Assembly (NCBI GenBank): GCA_947493265.1
Contig: CANLQL010000001.1
Span: 1 to 64,000 of the forward strand
DNA length: 64,000 nt
Origin: an uncultured Litoreibacter sp.
Lineage (GTDB): Bacteria > Pseudomonadota > Alphaproteobacteria > Rhodobacterales > Rhodobacteraceae
Reading direction: 5' to 3'
Shown: positions 43,693 through 53,978 of the stretch, piece by piece
Position numbering within the stretch: the first letter of the stretch is position 1
Layout of the letters: each line of letters starts with the position of its first letter
Made by a program: the position numbers and the translations under genes
Notes under the pieces: model-generated
What the model was told of the DNA's origin: nothing
Databases searched by the model: none
Seen by the model: only the letters and a program-made list of their open reading frames with translations

Positions 43693-44160
43693 TCACGCGG
43701 TCTTCTTATCGTCAAATGCAATCAGCGCAAAGGCCCCTGCGAAAATCGCAATATCGGCAACATTGAACGTGTATGGATTGCTGAAACCACAGCACGACAT
43801 GTTGAGAAAATCCGCAACGGCCCCATAGACTACTCGGTCCAGTGCATTGCCCAGTGCACCCCCAATGATCAGACCTGTGCCTGCAAACGTGATCGCGCGG
43901 CTCATGGAACGGTGTGCCCAGAAAACCAGAAGGATGGACACCACCACGGCCAGTGCGATCAAGACATATCGTGCGACATCCGGGCTATCGCTGAAGAGCC
44001 CGAAATTGATGCCCCGGTTCCAACCCATACGGAAATTTAGAAACGGGGGAAGAACGTCGATCGCGCCAAGCTCTTTGAGGTTGAGCGTATGCACCACAAG
44101 CCGTTTTGTGCCCTGATCGAGCAGAAACGCCAAAATTGCAAAAATCGTGAGTATCCGCAT
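43693..44160 (-). CDS. lspA: Lipoprotein signal peptidase (signal peptidase II)
   Basis: A 155-residue inner-membrane aspartyl protease with four membrane helices. The catalytic aspartates are D108 in GGALGNALDRV and D136 in YTFNVADIAIF. It removes the signal peptide of prolipoproteins after lipidation. The ATG lies one base after the purH stop, and a longer reading would overlap purH, so this start is favoured. It is in an operon with purH and the DUF3035 lipoprotein. Confidence 0.95.
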   Translation of the reverse strand: MRILTIFAILAFLLDQGTKRLVVHTLNLKELGAIDVLPPFLNFRMGWNRGINFGLFSDSPDVARYVLIALAVVVSILLVFWAHRSMSRAITFAGTGLIIGGALGNALDRVVYGAVADFLNMSCCGFSNPYTFNVADIAIFAGAFALIAFDDKKTA

Positions 44161-44161
44161 A

Positions 44162-45748
44162 TCAGTGCCGGAAATGACGCATGCCAGTGAAGACCATTGC
44201 CAAGCCCAGCTCATTTGCCGCGGCAATGACTTCGTCATCGCGCATGGACCCGCCGGGTTGGATCAACGCAGTCGCGCCAGCTTCGGCCGCTGTGATCAGC
44301 CCATCTGCAAACGGGAAGAATGCGTCTGAGGCCACGACCGACCCCTTGGTGAGCGGCTCAGACAACCCGAGAACCTCCGCCATATCCTGTGCTTTGCGTG
44401 CAGCTATTCTGGTGCTGTCCACGCGGCTCATTTGGCCCGCTCCGACGCCCACGGTCGCGCCATCCTTTACATATACAATTGCATTGGATTTCACGTGTTT
44501 TGCGACTTTCCAGGCAAACAGCAGATCCGCAAGTTCCTGATCTGATGGCGTGCGCTTTGTGACGGTTTTCAAATCACCCGCCAAAATGCGCCCGTTATCC
44601 TTGTCCTGCACCAACAACCCACCCGAAACCTGCCGCACAGTCAGCGCCGCGGTCATCGGGTCGGGCAGACCATCCGTTGTCAGAAGGCGTAGGTTTTTCT
44701 TTTTCGCAAACACTGCTTTCGCAGCATCATCCGCACCGGGTGCAATCACGACCTCGGTGAAGATTTGGCTGATCTCTTCCGCAGTTTCACCATCCAAAGG
44801 TTGGTTCAGCGCGATGATCCCACCAAAGGCCGAAGTCTGGTCACATTGAAATGCGGATTTATAGGCGGCGCTCAAGCTGTCACCGCGAGCAACACCACAT
44901 GGGTTTGCATGTTTGATGATGGCCACAGCAGGCCCATCTCTGGGATCAAATTCGGCAACCAATTCAAACGCGGCGTCCGTGTCGTTGATATTGTTATAGC
45001 TCAGCTCTTTGCCTTGCCATTGCTTGGCAGTGGCCACGCCTTGTCGTGCACTTCCATCCGTGTAGAACGACGCTTGTTGGTGCGGGTTTTCACCGTAGCG
45101 CAACGTTTGCGCCAGTGTTCCAGCGACAGCGCGCCGGCGTGGCGTTTCCCCTAAGGCCCCTGCCATCCAGGTTGAGACCGCCGCGTCGTAGGCCGCTGTC
45201 CGCGCGTAAGCGTTCAAGGCAAACTTTTGGCGAAACGCGTAGCTGGTTGCGCCATCGTTTTCATCTAACTCACTTAGCAGCGCGGCGTAGTCCTGTGTGT
45301 CGGTGACGACATTCACAAACCCATGGTTTTTCGCCGCCGCGCGGATCATGGCCGGGCCACCGATATCAATATTCTCGATGCACGTGTCGTAGTCGGCCCC
45401 TTTGGCCACAGTTTCCTCAAACGGATAGAGGTTGACGACAAGAAGATCGATTCCTGCAATACCGTGCTCGGTCATCGCCGCCTGATGATCAGGATTGTCG
45501 CGCAGCGCCAGAAGGCCGCCATGTACCTTGGGGTGCAGCGTTTTTACGCGCCCGTCCATCATTTCGGGAAAGCCCGTGAGGTCGGCCACGTCGCGAACGG
45601 CAAGACCTGCGTCACGCAACGCTTTCGCGGACCCGCCTGTCGACAAGATTTCGACCCCTTTGTCTGCGAGTGCTTTGCCAAGGTCCAACAGACCTGTTTT
45701 GTCAGAGACAGAAATAAGCGCGCGCGTTACGGGGACGAGGTCGGTCAT
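44162..45748 (-). CDS. purH: Bifunctional AICAR transformylase/IMP cyclohydrolase
   Basis: A 528-residue enzyme for the last two steps of IMP synthesis. The N-terminal cyclohydrolase domain (about 1-145) includes [32 protein letters not shown] and [16 protein letters not shown]. The C-terminal transformylase holds [28 protein letters not shown] with the catalytic Lys-His, and [11 protein letters not shown]. The length is normal. Confidence 0.97.
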   Translation of the reverse strand: MTDLVPVTRALISVSDKTGLLDLGKALADKGVEILSTGGSAKALRDAGLAVRDVADLTGFPEMMDGRVKTLHPKVHGGLLALRDNPDHQAAMTEHGIAGIDLLVVNLYPFEETVAKGADYDTCIENIDIGGPAMIRAAAKNHGFVNVVTDTQDYAALLSELDENDGATSYAFRQKFALNAYARTAAYDAAVSTWMAGALGETPRRRAVAGTLAQTLRYGENPHQQASFYTDGSARQGVATAKQWQGKELSYNNINDTDAAFELVAEFDPRDGPAVAIIKHANPCGVARGDSLSAAYKSAFQCDQTSAFGGIIALNQPLDGETAEEISQIFTEVVIAPGADDAAKAVFAKKKNLRLLTTDGLPDPMTAALTVRQVSGGLLVQDKDNGRILAGDLKTVTKRTPSDQELADLLFAWKVAKHVKSNAIVYVKDGATVGVGAGQMSRVDSTRIAARKAQDMAEVLGLSEPLTKGSVVASDAFFPFADGLITAAEAGATALIQPGGSMRDDEVIAAANELGLAMVFTGMRHFRH

Positions 45749-45792
45749 GGGGGTCCTTTCACCAGGTGTTTTCGACGTGCCGGGTGGTCACC

Positions 45793-47556
45793 CTACGCAT
45801 GGCCGTATCCCACTTGGGAGTTTTGCGCACGGGTGAATGTCCAGCTGACCCGGCCCGCATACTCCATCAATCGGCTAGATAAAACGATCTGTTTTGTCGC
45901 GCGGGGCTTTATTCGCGCTTTTTCGAGGTAAACACTCGGATCGACCGTCAATTTCGCGGGGCCATTGTAGCGAAACACCCAAATCTCCCCACCTTTGAGC
46001 TGTAGGGACACTGCCGATCCCCCCATATCGATGCTGGTCTCGATCTCGGGATGCAGATGAAAGCGGATCGCGAAGGGGACACCCTGCAACTTGGTGGTGT
46101 TCATCTGTCGTTCAAATTCACGCTTATCGATGTCGGAGACCGCGCAGAATGTATCCTCGCCTTTGAGGACCCGGCCGTTTTGCTGTGCTTCCAGCTTGCG
46201 AATATGCGTCAGTCCAAATTCTGGTGCATAACCATCATGCGACGCGACCAAACCATGCGCAGGGTTTTCCGGCAGTGGGGCAACCCGTACTGTTTTCGGG
46301 GCAGCGATCAACAGCTCTCCGGTTTGGGGCGACGACAATTTTGCAGATGACACGCCAAGAACCGACAATGTCGAATGGGACGGCGTGGCCCGCCCGGCCC
46401 GGCGCCAATCCGGCCCAAATGCAGCCCCAGACCCGCAGCTGACAACGATCGGCCTGCGGCCTGAACTAAATTCGAATGCAAGTGTGCTGGCATGGGCATT
46501 TGCAGACGCTTTTTGCCGTGGCGGTGCACCCGTATCGGAGATGACCGTCATTTCACCCGAACACAGGGTGGAATATCCCATTGCCGATCCTGGTCGATAG
46601 GCGGTTCCTGTCGGAACTGCGACTTGCATGCTGTCAGACGATGGTTTTGAGCGGACAGCGCCTGTCAGTGCATAGTCCAACTGACCTTCAGCCCCGCGGC
46701 CACCCCCGTGAAACCGCGCAAGACCCCCATCAGCATGTCGCAGCGCCATCAAGGTCGGCACGATCCGGTCAATCGCAGAGGTGATGGGTTCAGGGATTTC
46801 GATGCCCCGATCTTCCATCGCGGCAACAGCCCAATTTAGGTTCATAAGAACATCCATCAAATGCTCTGGGTTTCGGGTGATAATCCCGCCAAACATATCG
46901 ACATGTTCGCGACATTCGCGCGATAGCGCTTTAATCGCTGGCTTGAGACAGGCTTCCATCCCTTCAAGGCTGACAGAGGCATAGGTCAGCCCAGTCAAAG
47001 CCTCAAAGCGGGGCAAGCCTACGGGTGCTTTTGACCAGCGGCGCGCCAGAAAGTTCGTTTGGAGCGAAAGGGAAGAAAAATAGGCGCGCGAATGGTCAAC
47101 TGTTTGGCCATTCAGCAGAAAGAGCGCGTGATTTATCCAGCGGATAACGCGTCTTCCGACAAGATCGGGGCTCCAACCTGGCCCTTTGCCGCGCCCATAT
47201 TCCGCAATCCAGGTATTTAGCCAAGCCTGCGAAAGCCTGCGGGTAGAGCCGTCAGTGACCTTGCCCATATCGTCCAGCCAGATGAAGCTGTGGGTTTCGG
47301 TTTCAAAAAGGGCATCGGGTGGGTCGATGTCCCAGATCGACATACCAGGCGATTGAACCAGATGACCCCCAAAACGGAAATTACCCGCAGCAAGCTGGCG
47401 ACCCTTCGCATGCGACCCGATTGTGCGCGGTTCAGGTTGGGATACAAACCCGGTTGCCTTGCGGCTCAGCCCGCTGACCCGTGTCTGGATCTTGTCCATC
47501 ACGGTAAACGTCCGGCCGACGCCATATCCTGCTTTCGGTCGTGCCCCGGTTGCCAT
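45793..47556 (-). CDS. Heparinase II/III family protein
   Basis: A 587-residue protein. The N-terminal half is alpha-helical (about 60-310), with the family landmark SLSLQTNFLARRW near residue 150; the C-terminal half is beta-rich and includes GSAMGYSTLCSGEM and FHLHPEIETSIDMGGSAVSLQLKGGEIWVFR. Such proteins cleave acidic polysaccharides, but in Rhodobacteraceae this member sits conserved between rsmB and purH, so a cell-envelope role is possible. No signal peptide is evident. The start may be 57 bases further in, at a second ATG. Confidence 0.85.
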   Translation of the reverse strand: MATGARPKAGYGVGRTFTVMDKIQTRVSGLSRKATGFVSQPEPRTIGSHAKGRQLAAGNFRFGGHLVQSPGMSIWDIDPPDALFETETHSFIWLDDMGKVTDGSTRRLSQAWLNTWIAEYGRGKGPGWSPDLVGRRVIRWINHALFLLNGQTVDHSRAYFSSLSLQTNFLARRWSKAPVGLPRFEALTGLTYASVSLEGMEACLKPAIKALSRECREHVDMFGGIITRNPEHLMDVLMNLNWAVAAMEDRGIEIPEPITSAIDRIVPTLMALRHADGGLARFHGGGRGAEGQLDYALTGAVRSKPSSDSMQVAVPTGTAYRPGSAMGYSTLCSGEMTVISDTGAPPRQKASANAHASTLAFEFSSGRRPIVVSCGSGAAFGPDWRRAGRATPSHSTLSVLGVSSAKLSSPQTGELLIAAPKTVRVAPLPENPAHGLVASHDGYAPEFGLTHIRKLEAQQNGRVLKGEDTFCAVSDIDKREFERQMNTTKLQGVPFAIRFHLHPEIETSIDMGGSAVSLQLKGGEIWVFRYNGPAKLTVDPSVYLEKARIKPRATKQIVLSSRLMEYAGRVSWTFTRAQNSQVGYGHA

Positions 47557-47659
47557 TGATCTGCCCGTATTCTCGCGGCGATTTCACCTGCGGCCCTACA
47601 TTTTGCACGGCCTTTTGCTCGGCGCTCAAATTAACCTTTCGGCCCGCGACTGTCACCCG

Positions 47660-48988
47660 CTATTGTGGTTTGCCCAGCGCGATCATGTAAAACCCGTCCA
47701 TCCCACCTTTGTCGGCCCAATAATCCGGACGCAGGCGCAGACCGCCTTGTGGCGACACCCAAGCAGGATCAATGCCCAAAGAATCAACATCAGGGGCGAT
47801 ATCAATAAGACCCAGACGTTCTTTGGCCAGTTTCGCCTGACGCTCCCCCTCTTCGGTTAGAAGCGAACAAGTGCAATAAACCAACCGCCCACCGGGTTTG
47901 AGCATGTCTGCCGCACGATCCATCAGCTGTGCCTGCAATTCAAAGAGCGCGTCCAGCTCTTTGCCATGTTTCACATGCGGCAAATCCGGATGGCGCCGGA
48001 TCGTCCCCGTTGCGGAACAAGGTGCGTCCAGCAGGATGGCATCAAATTGCTGATCCGGCGTCCAATTTAACGCGTCAGCTGTGATCGTGGTCGCATCCAA
48101 CCCAGTCCGGCGTAGGTTTTCTTCCACCCGCGACATCCGGTCAATGGACACATCCAATGCCACCACGTCAGCTCCGGCCGCGGCCAATTGCAGTGTTTTT
48201 CCACCCGGCGCGGCACAAAGATCAAGGATCGCCTCGCCAGGTTGCGGGTTCAGCAGGTTTACCGCCAATGCTGCCGCAGCGTCCTGCACCCACCATGCGC
48301 CGTCTTCGAAACCCGGAAGCTCCGTCACTTGCGCAGAATTTCGCAATCGAAGGGACCCTGTGGGCAGAATTTCCGCGTCCAGTGTTTTTGCCCAATCATC
48401 AGTTGCTGTTTTATCTCGTAAGCTCAGATCAATTGGAGCGCCCGCCAAATGTGCCGCCTCCATCGCCCGCACAATGTCCTCGTTGTAGATATGTATGACC
48501 CGGCGACGTAGCCATTTCGGCAAAGGTTGCGGGTCCAGATCAGGCCAGATTTCAGGGCCATGTTCTGCAACCTTGCGCAAGACTGCATTGGCAAGACCAG
48601 AAAGCTTGCTGGCCTTGCGGCTTCGGCGCATCAGATTGACGGCTGTGTCGACGACCCCGTGGGCGGCCTCGCCTTCCTGACAAAGCTCTACCACTGCGAC
48701 GCGCAGGATTGCCAGCGCGGCATGCGGCGGGGTGTGTTCCATAAACTGGCTGAGCACCAGATCCGCCCTGTCCAGATGGCGCAATGTTGTCGTCGCGAGG
48801 CGCTGCGCGCGGGCGCGGTCTGGCCCAGACAAACCAGCCATGGGCCCGGACGACCCAACTAGATCAGACAGTTGATGACGTTCTTCAAGCACGGCGCGCA
48901 GGATTTGAACAGCTGCACGGCGCGCCGCGAAACCGGGTTTTTCCCTTGATTGGTGGCGGGCACCACTGCGCGGCGATCTGTCAGACAT
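47660..48988 (-). CDS. rsmB: 16S rRNA (cytosine-5)-methyltransferase RsmB
   Basis: A 442-residue enzyme with an N-terminal NusB-like RNA-binding domain (about 15-140) and a SAM-dependent methyltransferase domain (about 220-442). Motif I reads ILDLCAAPGGKTLQLA; the two catalytic cysteines are in DAPCSATGT near residue 320 and YCTCSLLTEEGE near 371. It methylates C967-equivalent positions of 16S rRNA. The start has AAGGAGA upstream. It is divergent from the SDHAF4-like gene. Confidence 0.93.
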   Translation of the reverse strand: MSDRSPRSGARHQSREKPGFAARRAAVQILRAVLEERHQLSDLVGSSGPMAGLSGPDRARAQRLATTTLRHLDRADLVLSQFMEHTPPHAALAILRVAVVELCQEGEAAHGVVDTAVNLMRRSRKASKLSGLANAVLRKVAEHGPEIWPDLDPQPLPKWLRRRVIHIYNEDIVRAMEAAHLAGAPIDLSLRDKTATDDWAKTLDAEILPTGSLRLRNSAQVTELPGFEDGAWWVQDAAAALAVNLLNPQPGEAILDLCAAPGGKTLQLAAAGADVVALDVSIDRMSRVEENLRRTGLDATTITADALNWTPDQQFDAILLDAPCSATGTIRRHPDLPHVKHGKELDALFELQAQLMDRAADMLKPGGRLVYCTCSLLTEEGERQAKLAKERLGLIDIAPDVDSLGIDPAWVSPQGGLRLRPDYWADKGGMDGFYMIALGKPQ

Positions 48989-49051
48989 CACTTGTCTCCT
49001 TTTGATGGGGACGTATATCAAGGCTATGACAGGAACAAGGATGCCGCTGCA

Positions 49052-49237
49052 ATGTCAGATACTCCCCCAAAGCGCAAAGAGCTTTCAGCCGCCGCAAAAC
49101 GCGCACTGAAGGAAGCGGAAGATCGGCGCAAAGCGGAAAAGGAATTGTCGCTACCGACAGAGCTTGGCGGGCGGGATGGCCCTGAACCCGTGCGCTATGG
49201 CGATTGGGAGAAAAAGGGAATCGCGGTCGATTTCTAA
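49052..49237 (+). CDS. DUF1674/SDHAF4-like protein
   Basis: A 61-residue soluble protein: a lysine-rich helical N-terminus (RKELSAAAKRALKEAEDRRK) and the conserved C-terminal pattern ELGGRDGPEPVRYGDWEKKGIAVDF. This tail defines DUF1674, which corresponds to the mitochondrial succinate dehydrogenase assembly factor SDHAF4 that protects flavinated SdhA. No sdh gene is in the window. It is divergent from rsmB and ends five bases before the convergent secreted-protein gene. Confidence 0.85.
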   Translation: MSDTPPKRKELSAAAKRALKEAEDRRKAEKELSLPTELGGRDGPEPVRYGDWEKKGIAVDF

Positions 49238-49242
49238 GCGCG

Positions 49243-49608
49243 CTAGCGTATCTTCAGGTCCGCGTAGCGCCCTGCACCTTTGTCGGACGTGAACCTGATC
49301 GTGTTTCCATCGACGCGCACTTCCTGACAATTCGGACCCAAATCTGTTTGGCCCCAATAAAGGTCGCGGCAGAAATATCCGTTTTGCCATTGCCACTGGC
49401 CACTGACATCCCGACCATATGCGCGGCCATCAATTTGACCTTCTGGCGTGACATTCAGTTTGATCGCAAACAGCGTCAGATGCTTGCCTTGAATTGCATC
49501 TATAAATTCCTGGCGGGTTTCGATCTTGGACAATTCAGCGAACGCCATTCCAGGAAGGAATGCCAAAGTACCGGCGACGGCCATTGAAAGAGCAACTGAG
49601 GTTTTCAT
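49243..49608 (-). CDS. Small secreted protein of unknown function
   Basis: A 121-residue protein with a signal peptide (about 1-24, ending GMAFA). The mature part is beta-rich and has two cysteines (YFCRDLYWG and PNCQEVRVDG) 18 residues apart that could form a disulfide. It lies downstream of dapB on the same strand with a 66-base gap. I recall relatives in Rhodobacteraceae, some misnamed as dihydrodipicolinate reductase because of this position. It is not an enzyme of that family. Confidence 0.8.
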   Translation of the reverse strand: MKTSVALSMAVAGTLAFLPGMAFAELSKIETRQEFIDAIQGKHLTLFAIKLNVTPEGQIDGRAYGRDVSGQWQWQNGYFCRDLYWGQTDLGPNCQEVRVDGNTIRFTSDKGAGRYADLKIR

Positions 49609-49674
49609 ACGATATTCTCCACCTTCTTGGTGGTAATACGCCCGGCCGCCCGTTTTGGTTCACATGGCGCGAAA

Positions 49675-50487
49675 TTATTTCAGGCCGAGGACGTCCAGCA
49701 TATCGTAAGCGCCCGCAGGTTTGCCTTGCGCCCAAAGTGCGGCCTTCAATGCCCCGCGCGCGAAAATTGCACGATCAGTGGCAAGGTGGCGCAAAACGAT
49801 CCGCTCCCCTGCTGCGGCGAAAATGACGTCGTGTTCTCCAACGATATCGCCACCCCGAATTGCGGAAAATCCAATATCGCCCTTTTTACGGGCACCGGTG
49901 ATGCCATCACGGCCAGCGTCGCGGGCCTGATCTAGGTCAATACCCCGTCCTTCTGCCGCCGCTTCCCCCAGCATCAATGCCGTTCCGGATGGTGCGTCGA
50001 CCTTGTGGTGGTGATGCGCTTCAACGACTTCGATATCGAAGTCGTCGTCAAGCGCTTGGGCCACTTTCTTTGTCAGCTGTACCAGCAAATTAACCCCGAG
50101 GCTCATATTGCCAGCCCGAACAATCGCGGTTTTCGCCCCGCACGCGTCAATTGCAGCAATATCCTCGGCGCTCAGGCCAGTTGTGCCGACCACATGAACG
50201 GCACCGGTTTCTGCGGTAATCTCGGCATTGGCGACAGAAGCCGCAGGAGAGGTGAAATCGATCACAGCCTGTGCTTTGGCAAACAAGTTGGACGCGTCAG
50301 ACGTCACCGGAATACCGTTTTCAGGTCCGCCCATCATCTTACCAAGATCATTACCAACCCAGTCATGGCCGTCACACTCGGTCACGCCCACTAGCTGGGC
50401 CGACGCGCTTTCCATGACAGTTTTGATCAGCATCTGGCCCATGCGTCCGGATGCCCCAGTAACTACGATGCCAGGTAAATTGCTCAT
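49675..50487 (-). CDS. dapB: 4-hydroxy-tetrahydrodipicolinate reductase
   Basis: A 270-residue enzyme of the lysine/diaminopimelate pathway. The NAD(P)H loop is [13 protein letters not shown] near residue 7; the central motif [21 protein letters not shown] near residue 156 holds the catalytic histidine and lysine. It reduces 4-hydroxy-tetrahydrodipicolinate. It is divergent from rbfA, with 75 bases between starts. Confidence 0.96.
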   Translation of the reverse strand: MSNLPGIVVTGASGRMGQMLIKTVMESASAQLVGVTECDGHDWVGNDLGKMMGGPENGIPVTSDASNLFAKAQAVIDFTSPAASVANAEITAETGAVHVVGTTGLSAEDIAAIDACGAKTAIVRAGNMSLGVNLLVQLTKKVAQALDDDFDIEVVEAHHHHKVDAPSGTALMLGEAAAEGRGIDLDQARDAGRDGITGARKKGDIGFSAIRGGDIVGEHDVIFAAAGERIVLRHLATDRAIFARGALKAALWAQGKPAGAYDMLDVLGLK

Positions 50488-50562
50488 TTCTTCGTCTCCA
50501 ATGTCTCAAAACGGGTGTAGGACCGCTTGCAAGGCGCTGGCAAGGGGCTTAAGTGCGCACGC

Positions 50563-50958
50563 ATGGCAAAGAACTCTCATTTTTCAGGCGCGGGACCGTC
50601 TCAGCGGCAACTTCGTGTGGGCGAACTGATCCGGCGTACACTGGCGGATGTCTTGAACCGCGGCGATGTGCATGATCCCGATCTCAACCGGATGTCGATC
50701 ACTGTCAGCGAGGTGCGCACGTCGCCCGACCTAAAGATCGCAACCGCGTTTGTTCTGCCATTGGGTGGCCACGGTCGCGAGGACGCCTTAGCGGCGCTGG
50801 CCCGCAACAAGGGTGAATTGCGCCGCGCGATCAGCAAGCAGATGACGCTGAAATATGCACCCGACTTGCGGTTTGTGATCGATGAAAGCTTCGATCAGAT
50901 GGATGAAACACGCGCGCTTCTGCAAAGCGACGCTGTGCGCCGCGATCTGGAAGACTGA
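50563..50958 (+). CDS. rbfA: Ribosome-binding factor A
   Basis: A 131-residue KH-like protein for 30S maturation. Segments [45 protein letters not shown] and [20 protein letters not shown] are typical. The ATG at MAKNSHFSG is preferred over one 36 bases earlier. The stop shares one base with the truB start (TGATG), so the two are coupled. Confidence 0.95.
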   Translation: MAKNSHFSGAGPSQRQLRVGELIRRTLADVLNRGDVHDPDLNRMSITVSEVRTSPDLKIATAFVLPLGGHGREDALAALARNKGELRRAISKQMTLKYAPDLRFVIDESFDQMDETRALLQSDAVRRDLED

Positions 50959-51869
50959 TGGGGCGCAAGAAGGGCCGCGACGTTTCGGGCTGGCTTGTGA
51001 TCGACAAGCCTGCCGGAATTACCTCCAGCGCTGTGGTCAACAAGGTCCGCTGGGCCTTTGACGCCAAGAAAGCAGGTCATGCGGGGACGCTTGACCCAGA
51101 TGCAACTGGGCTTTTGGCCGTCGCGCTTGGCGAAGCGACGAAAACCGTGCCTTACATAACCGATGCCTTAAAGGCCTACCGATTTACTGTTCGCCTTGGC
51201 CAAGCAACAAATACGGATGACGCCGAAGGGGAGGTAACATCCGAAAGTGTCCTTCGCCCAAGTGATACCGAAATAGATGCAGCACTTTCGCACTTCATCG
51301 GTGATATCGAACAAGTGCCACCGCAATTTTCCGCCGTGAAGGTTGATGGGCAGAGGGCCTATAAGCTTGCCCGCGCCGGTGAAGATCTTGAGCTGATTTC
51401 CCGCCCCCTTTTCGTCGAGTCCCTGACACGTGTTGAGCGGCCTGACATCGATCATGTCACACTTGAAATGGTGTGCGGCAAAGGCGGCTATGTCCGCTCC
51501 ATCGCGCGGGATCTGGGCGAAGCGCTGGGCTGTTTCGGTCATGTCCGCGAATTGCGACGCATTTGGTCTGGTCCATTTGATGTCGAAGACTCCGTCTCGC
51601 TTGATCAAATCGAAGCAAACGCCAAATCACCGGATCTGGACACGCATCTTCTACCATTGGAAACCGGATTGTCTGACTTGCCGGAACTGCCCTGCACAGC
51701 GGAAGGTGCAGCCAAGCTGCGAAACGGCAATCCCGGGATGGTGATCACATCAGACGCGGCCTACGGGGATGAGGCCTGGGCATCATACCAAGGCCAGGCA
51801 ATCGCTGTCGGCTCCTATAAGGCCGGAGAACTTCACCCCGCACGCGTTTTCCTTCACGCTAAACTGTAA
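50958..51869 (+). CDS. truB: tRNA pseudouridine-55 synthase
   Basis: A 303-residue enzyme. The catalytic aspartate is in [13 protein letters not shown] near residue 44; [14 protein letters not shown] and [21 protein letters not shown]-like motifs follow. The C-terminus includes a short PUA-like region. It converts U55 in the T loop of tRNAs. It is coupled to rbfA, as in many Proteobacteria. Confidence 0.96.
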   Translation: MGRKKGRDVSGWLVIDKPAGITSSAVVNKVRWAFDAKKAGHAGTLDPDATGLLAVALGEATKTVPYITDALKAYRFTVRLGQATNTDDAEGEVTSESVLRPSDTEIDAALSHFIGDIEQVPPQFSAVKVDGQRAYKLARAGEDLELISRPLFVESLTRVERPDIDHVTLEMVCGKGGYVRSIARDLGEALGCFGHVRELRRIWSGPFDVEDSVSLDQIEANAKSPDLDTHLLPLETGLSDLPELPCTAEGAAKLRNGNPGMVITSDAAYGDEAWASYQGQAIAVGSYKAGELHPARVFLHAKL

Positions 51870-52038
51870 CAATTCGCCCGCGAAAGTGGATTGCAGTTTC
51901 AAATCCACCCGCAGAACCGGACGAATGTTACAATTTCTCACGGATGCCGTCACCGAAGAACATCCCTTCGTGAGTTTGGTTTCGGGTGGGCCCCTGCTGG
52001 TCTACCCATGTCCCAACAATTCATTCTGGAGACATCTT

Positions 52039-52494
52039 ATGACCCGCAAAATCTGGACAATTCTTGTCGCTGGTGCCTTGGCCACCATCGCGTTTGATCT
52101 TTTTGGACAAGGGATCAGCCCATTCTTTGGGTTTGCCAAACTCGCCCCTGCTGGCCTTGCCAATGGAACGTTGAACACTGTTTTCGGCTCCGTTCCCAAA
52201 GGCTCCGGTGATATCCTGCATATCCTGACGGGTATGTTCGTCTACACTTTGGGCTACCTGCTTGTAGCTCGCCCGATCCAACAAAAGATCGTTCCATCAT
52301 TGCAATGGGCGATCACAGCCGTGGTCTATGGCATCGGTCTTTGGGTGTTCGCACTTTACGGTGTTGCGCATCTGATTGCTGGAAACAAACCATTCCTGGG
52401 GTTTACAGGCATCACATGGGTCGCGCTTTGGGGACATGTGATCTATGCGCTGGTCGCGGTCTACATTCTGGAAAAGCGGCCCCATCTGAAGTGA
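52039..52494 (+). CDS. Four-helix integral membrane protein, unknown function
   Basis: A 151-residue protein with about four membrane helices (about 5-22, 56-76, 88-110 and 124-146). It is short, conserved in look (DLFGQGISPFFGFAKLAPAGLA, then WVALWGHVIYALVAVYILEKRP), and has no catalytic motif I can name. GGAG lies before the ATG. The 170 bases between truB and this gene hold only a 7-bp hairpin (GTGGATT/AATCCAC, 51886-51908) and no T-run. Confidence 0.75.
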   Translation: MTRKIWTILVAGALATIAFDLFGQGISPFFGFAKLAPAGLANGTLNTVFGSVPKGSGDILHILTGMFVYTLGYLLVARPIQQKIVPSLQWAITAVVYGIGLWVFALYGVAHLIAGNKPFLGFTGITWVALWGHVIYALVAVYILEKRPHLK

Positions 52495-52509
52495 TTTTGC
52501 CAAGCGGGG

Positions 52510-52536
52510 GCGCGCCCCTCTTGCGAGGGTGCGCGC
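52510..52536. repeat. GC-rich stem-loop before the DUF1643 gene
   Basis: Arms GCGCGCCCCTC and GAGGG-T-GCGCGC (11 bp with one bulged T) close the loop TTGC. It follows the membrane-protein stop by 15 bases. No T-run follows, so it may stabilise or weakly terminate the message. Confidence 0.5.
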
Positions 52537-52555
52537 CTCCTGTCAAAACGACGAG

Positions 52556-53062
52556 ATGATCGTCAAAGAATTCCTCAAAGGTGATGCCCATAGCGCTGCG
52601 ATTTACTCGCCATGCGAGAAATATCGCTACGCGTTAACGCGGATCTGGGACCCACAGGGGCGTAAGATTTCTTTTGTCATGCTGAACCCGTCTACCGCGA
52701 CCGAGGTTCAAAATGATCCCACTGTTGAACGGTGTGAACGGCGGGCGCGAGCCTTGGGATTTGGCGCATTCAGAGTTTGCAATATTTTTGCATGGCGGGA
52801 CACGGACCCCTTCAAAATGCGCAAATCAAAAGCCCCTGTTGGACCAGCCAATGATGCGGCTATTCTGGAAGCACAAGACTGGGCGGATGCAACCTTGTGT
52901 GCGTGGGGCACCCACGGGGATCATCTTTCCCGCGGACCCGCGGTCGAAAATCTGCTGCGCCGGTCTGGTGGCAACCTCTATCATCTGGGGCTTTCTAAAG
53001 CCGGGCACCCCAAACATCCGCTCTATATTTCGTACCAACAACAGCCGGAGCTTTGGACATGA
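52556..53062 (+). CDS. DUF1643 family protein
   Basis: A 168-residue soluble protein of the DUF1643 family: YRYALTRIWDPQGRKISFVMLNPSTATEVQNDPT, then RCERRARALGFG and CNIFAWRDTDP. Function is unknown. The ATG is preceded by the weak site GACGAG; a GTG 27 bases upstream is possible. The stop overlaps the hydrolase start by four bases (ATGA). Confidence 0.85.
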   Translation: MIVKEFLKGDAHSAAIYSPCEKYRYALTRIWDPQGRKISFVMLNPSTATEVQNDPTVERCERRARALGFGAFRVCNIFAWRDTDPFKMRKSKAPVGPANDAAILEAQDWADATLCAWGTHGDHLSRGPAVENLLRRSGGNLYHLGLSKAGHPKHPLYISYQQQPELWT

Positions 53063-53958
53063 CCTCGTCAGATCTTCCCGGGTTTTCACATCAGATGATC
53101 GCCAATGGTTCGGTGAACCTATCGATCCATGTTGGTGGAACAGGTCCTGCTTTGGTTCTGCTGCACGGGTTTCCGCAAAACCATATGGCCTGGGCCGGGT
53201 TGGTGCCTGAACTGAGCAAGCATTTCACCTGCATCGTGCCTGATCTACGGGGGTATGGTGACAGCGACGCGCCGCATGATGATCCTGACCACGTGACGTA
53301 CTCCAAACGCGTCATGGCGCAGGACCTCGCTGCTGTTTTGGATCATTTTGATCTTCGCAAAGCCCATGTTCTGGGCCATGACCGCGGCGCCCGCGTGGCT
53401 TACCGGTTTGCTCTGGACCATCCGGACCGAATAGAAAAGCTGGGTATTTTGGAGATTTTGCCAACTTCGGAGTATTGGGATGCGTGGGGGGCCGTTCTGG
53501 GACTGGCTGCATATCATTGGACTTTCCTCGCCCAACCCAGCCCATTGCCAGAGCGGATGATCAATGCCGATCCACAAGCCTATATCGATTGGACGCTGCA
53601 AAGCTGGACACTGAACAAATCGCTTGATCCGTTTCCGGCATCAGCTTTGGCATCGTACCGCAGGCAATCGGCGAGCCCGGCCCGCATCCATGCCATGTGC
53701 GCTGACTACCGGTCAGGGGCCAGCTATGATCGAAAGCTGGATGAAGATGACAAAGCCAATGGCAACAAAATCAAAGCGCCTGTGATGTTTCTGTATTCCG
53801 ACCACGGTTTCCCAGCCCGGATCGGATCGGCAGAAACAATTTGGCAGAATTGGGCAGAAGATGTCCGGACCCAAAGCTGCACATGCGGACATTTTGTCAT
53901 GGAAGAAAATCCCGCAGCTGTTTTGGACTGTTTCCTTCCGTTTTTCACTTCCCCCTAG
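53059..53958 (+). CDS. Alpha/beta hydrolase (haloacetate dehalogenase-like)
   Basis: A 299-residue hydrolase. The oxyanion region is LLHGFPQNHMAW near residue 37, the nucleophile is an aspartate in LGHDRGARVAYR near 112, and the acid and histidine are in YSDHGFPARIG and CGHFVMEENP. The nucleophilic Asp and the DLRGYGDSD motif match fluoroacetate/haloacetate dehalogenases and epoxide hydrolases. It should remove halide from short halo-acids or open epoxides; the substrate is inferred. GGAG precedes the start. Confidence 0.87.
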   Translation: MTSSDLPGFSHQMIANGSVNLSIHVGGTGPALVLLHGFPQNHMAWAGLVPELSKHFTCIVPDLRGYGDSDAPHDDPDHVTYSKRVMAQDLAAVLDHFDLRKAHVLGHDRGARVAYRFALDHPDRIEKLGILEILPTSEYWDAWGAVLGLAAYHWTFLAQPSPLPERMINADPQAYIDWTLQSWTLNKSLDPFPASALASYRRQSASPARIHAMCADYRSGASYDRKLDEDDKANGNKIKAPVMFLYSDHGFPARIGSAETIWQNWAEDVRTQSCTCGHFVMEENPAAVLDCFLPFFTSP

Positions 53959-53978
53959 TCCAGATCAGGGGTTCCAAC

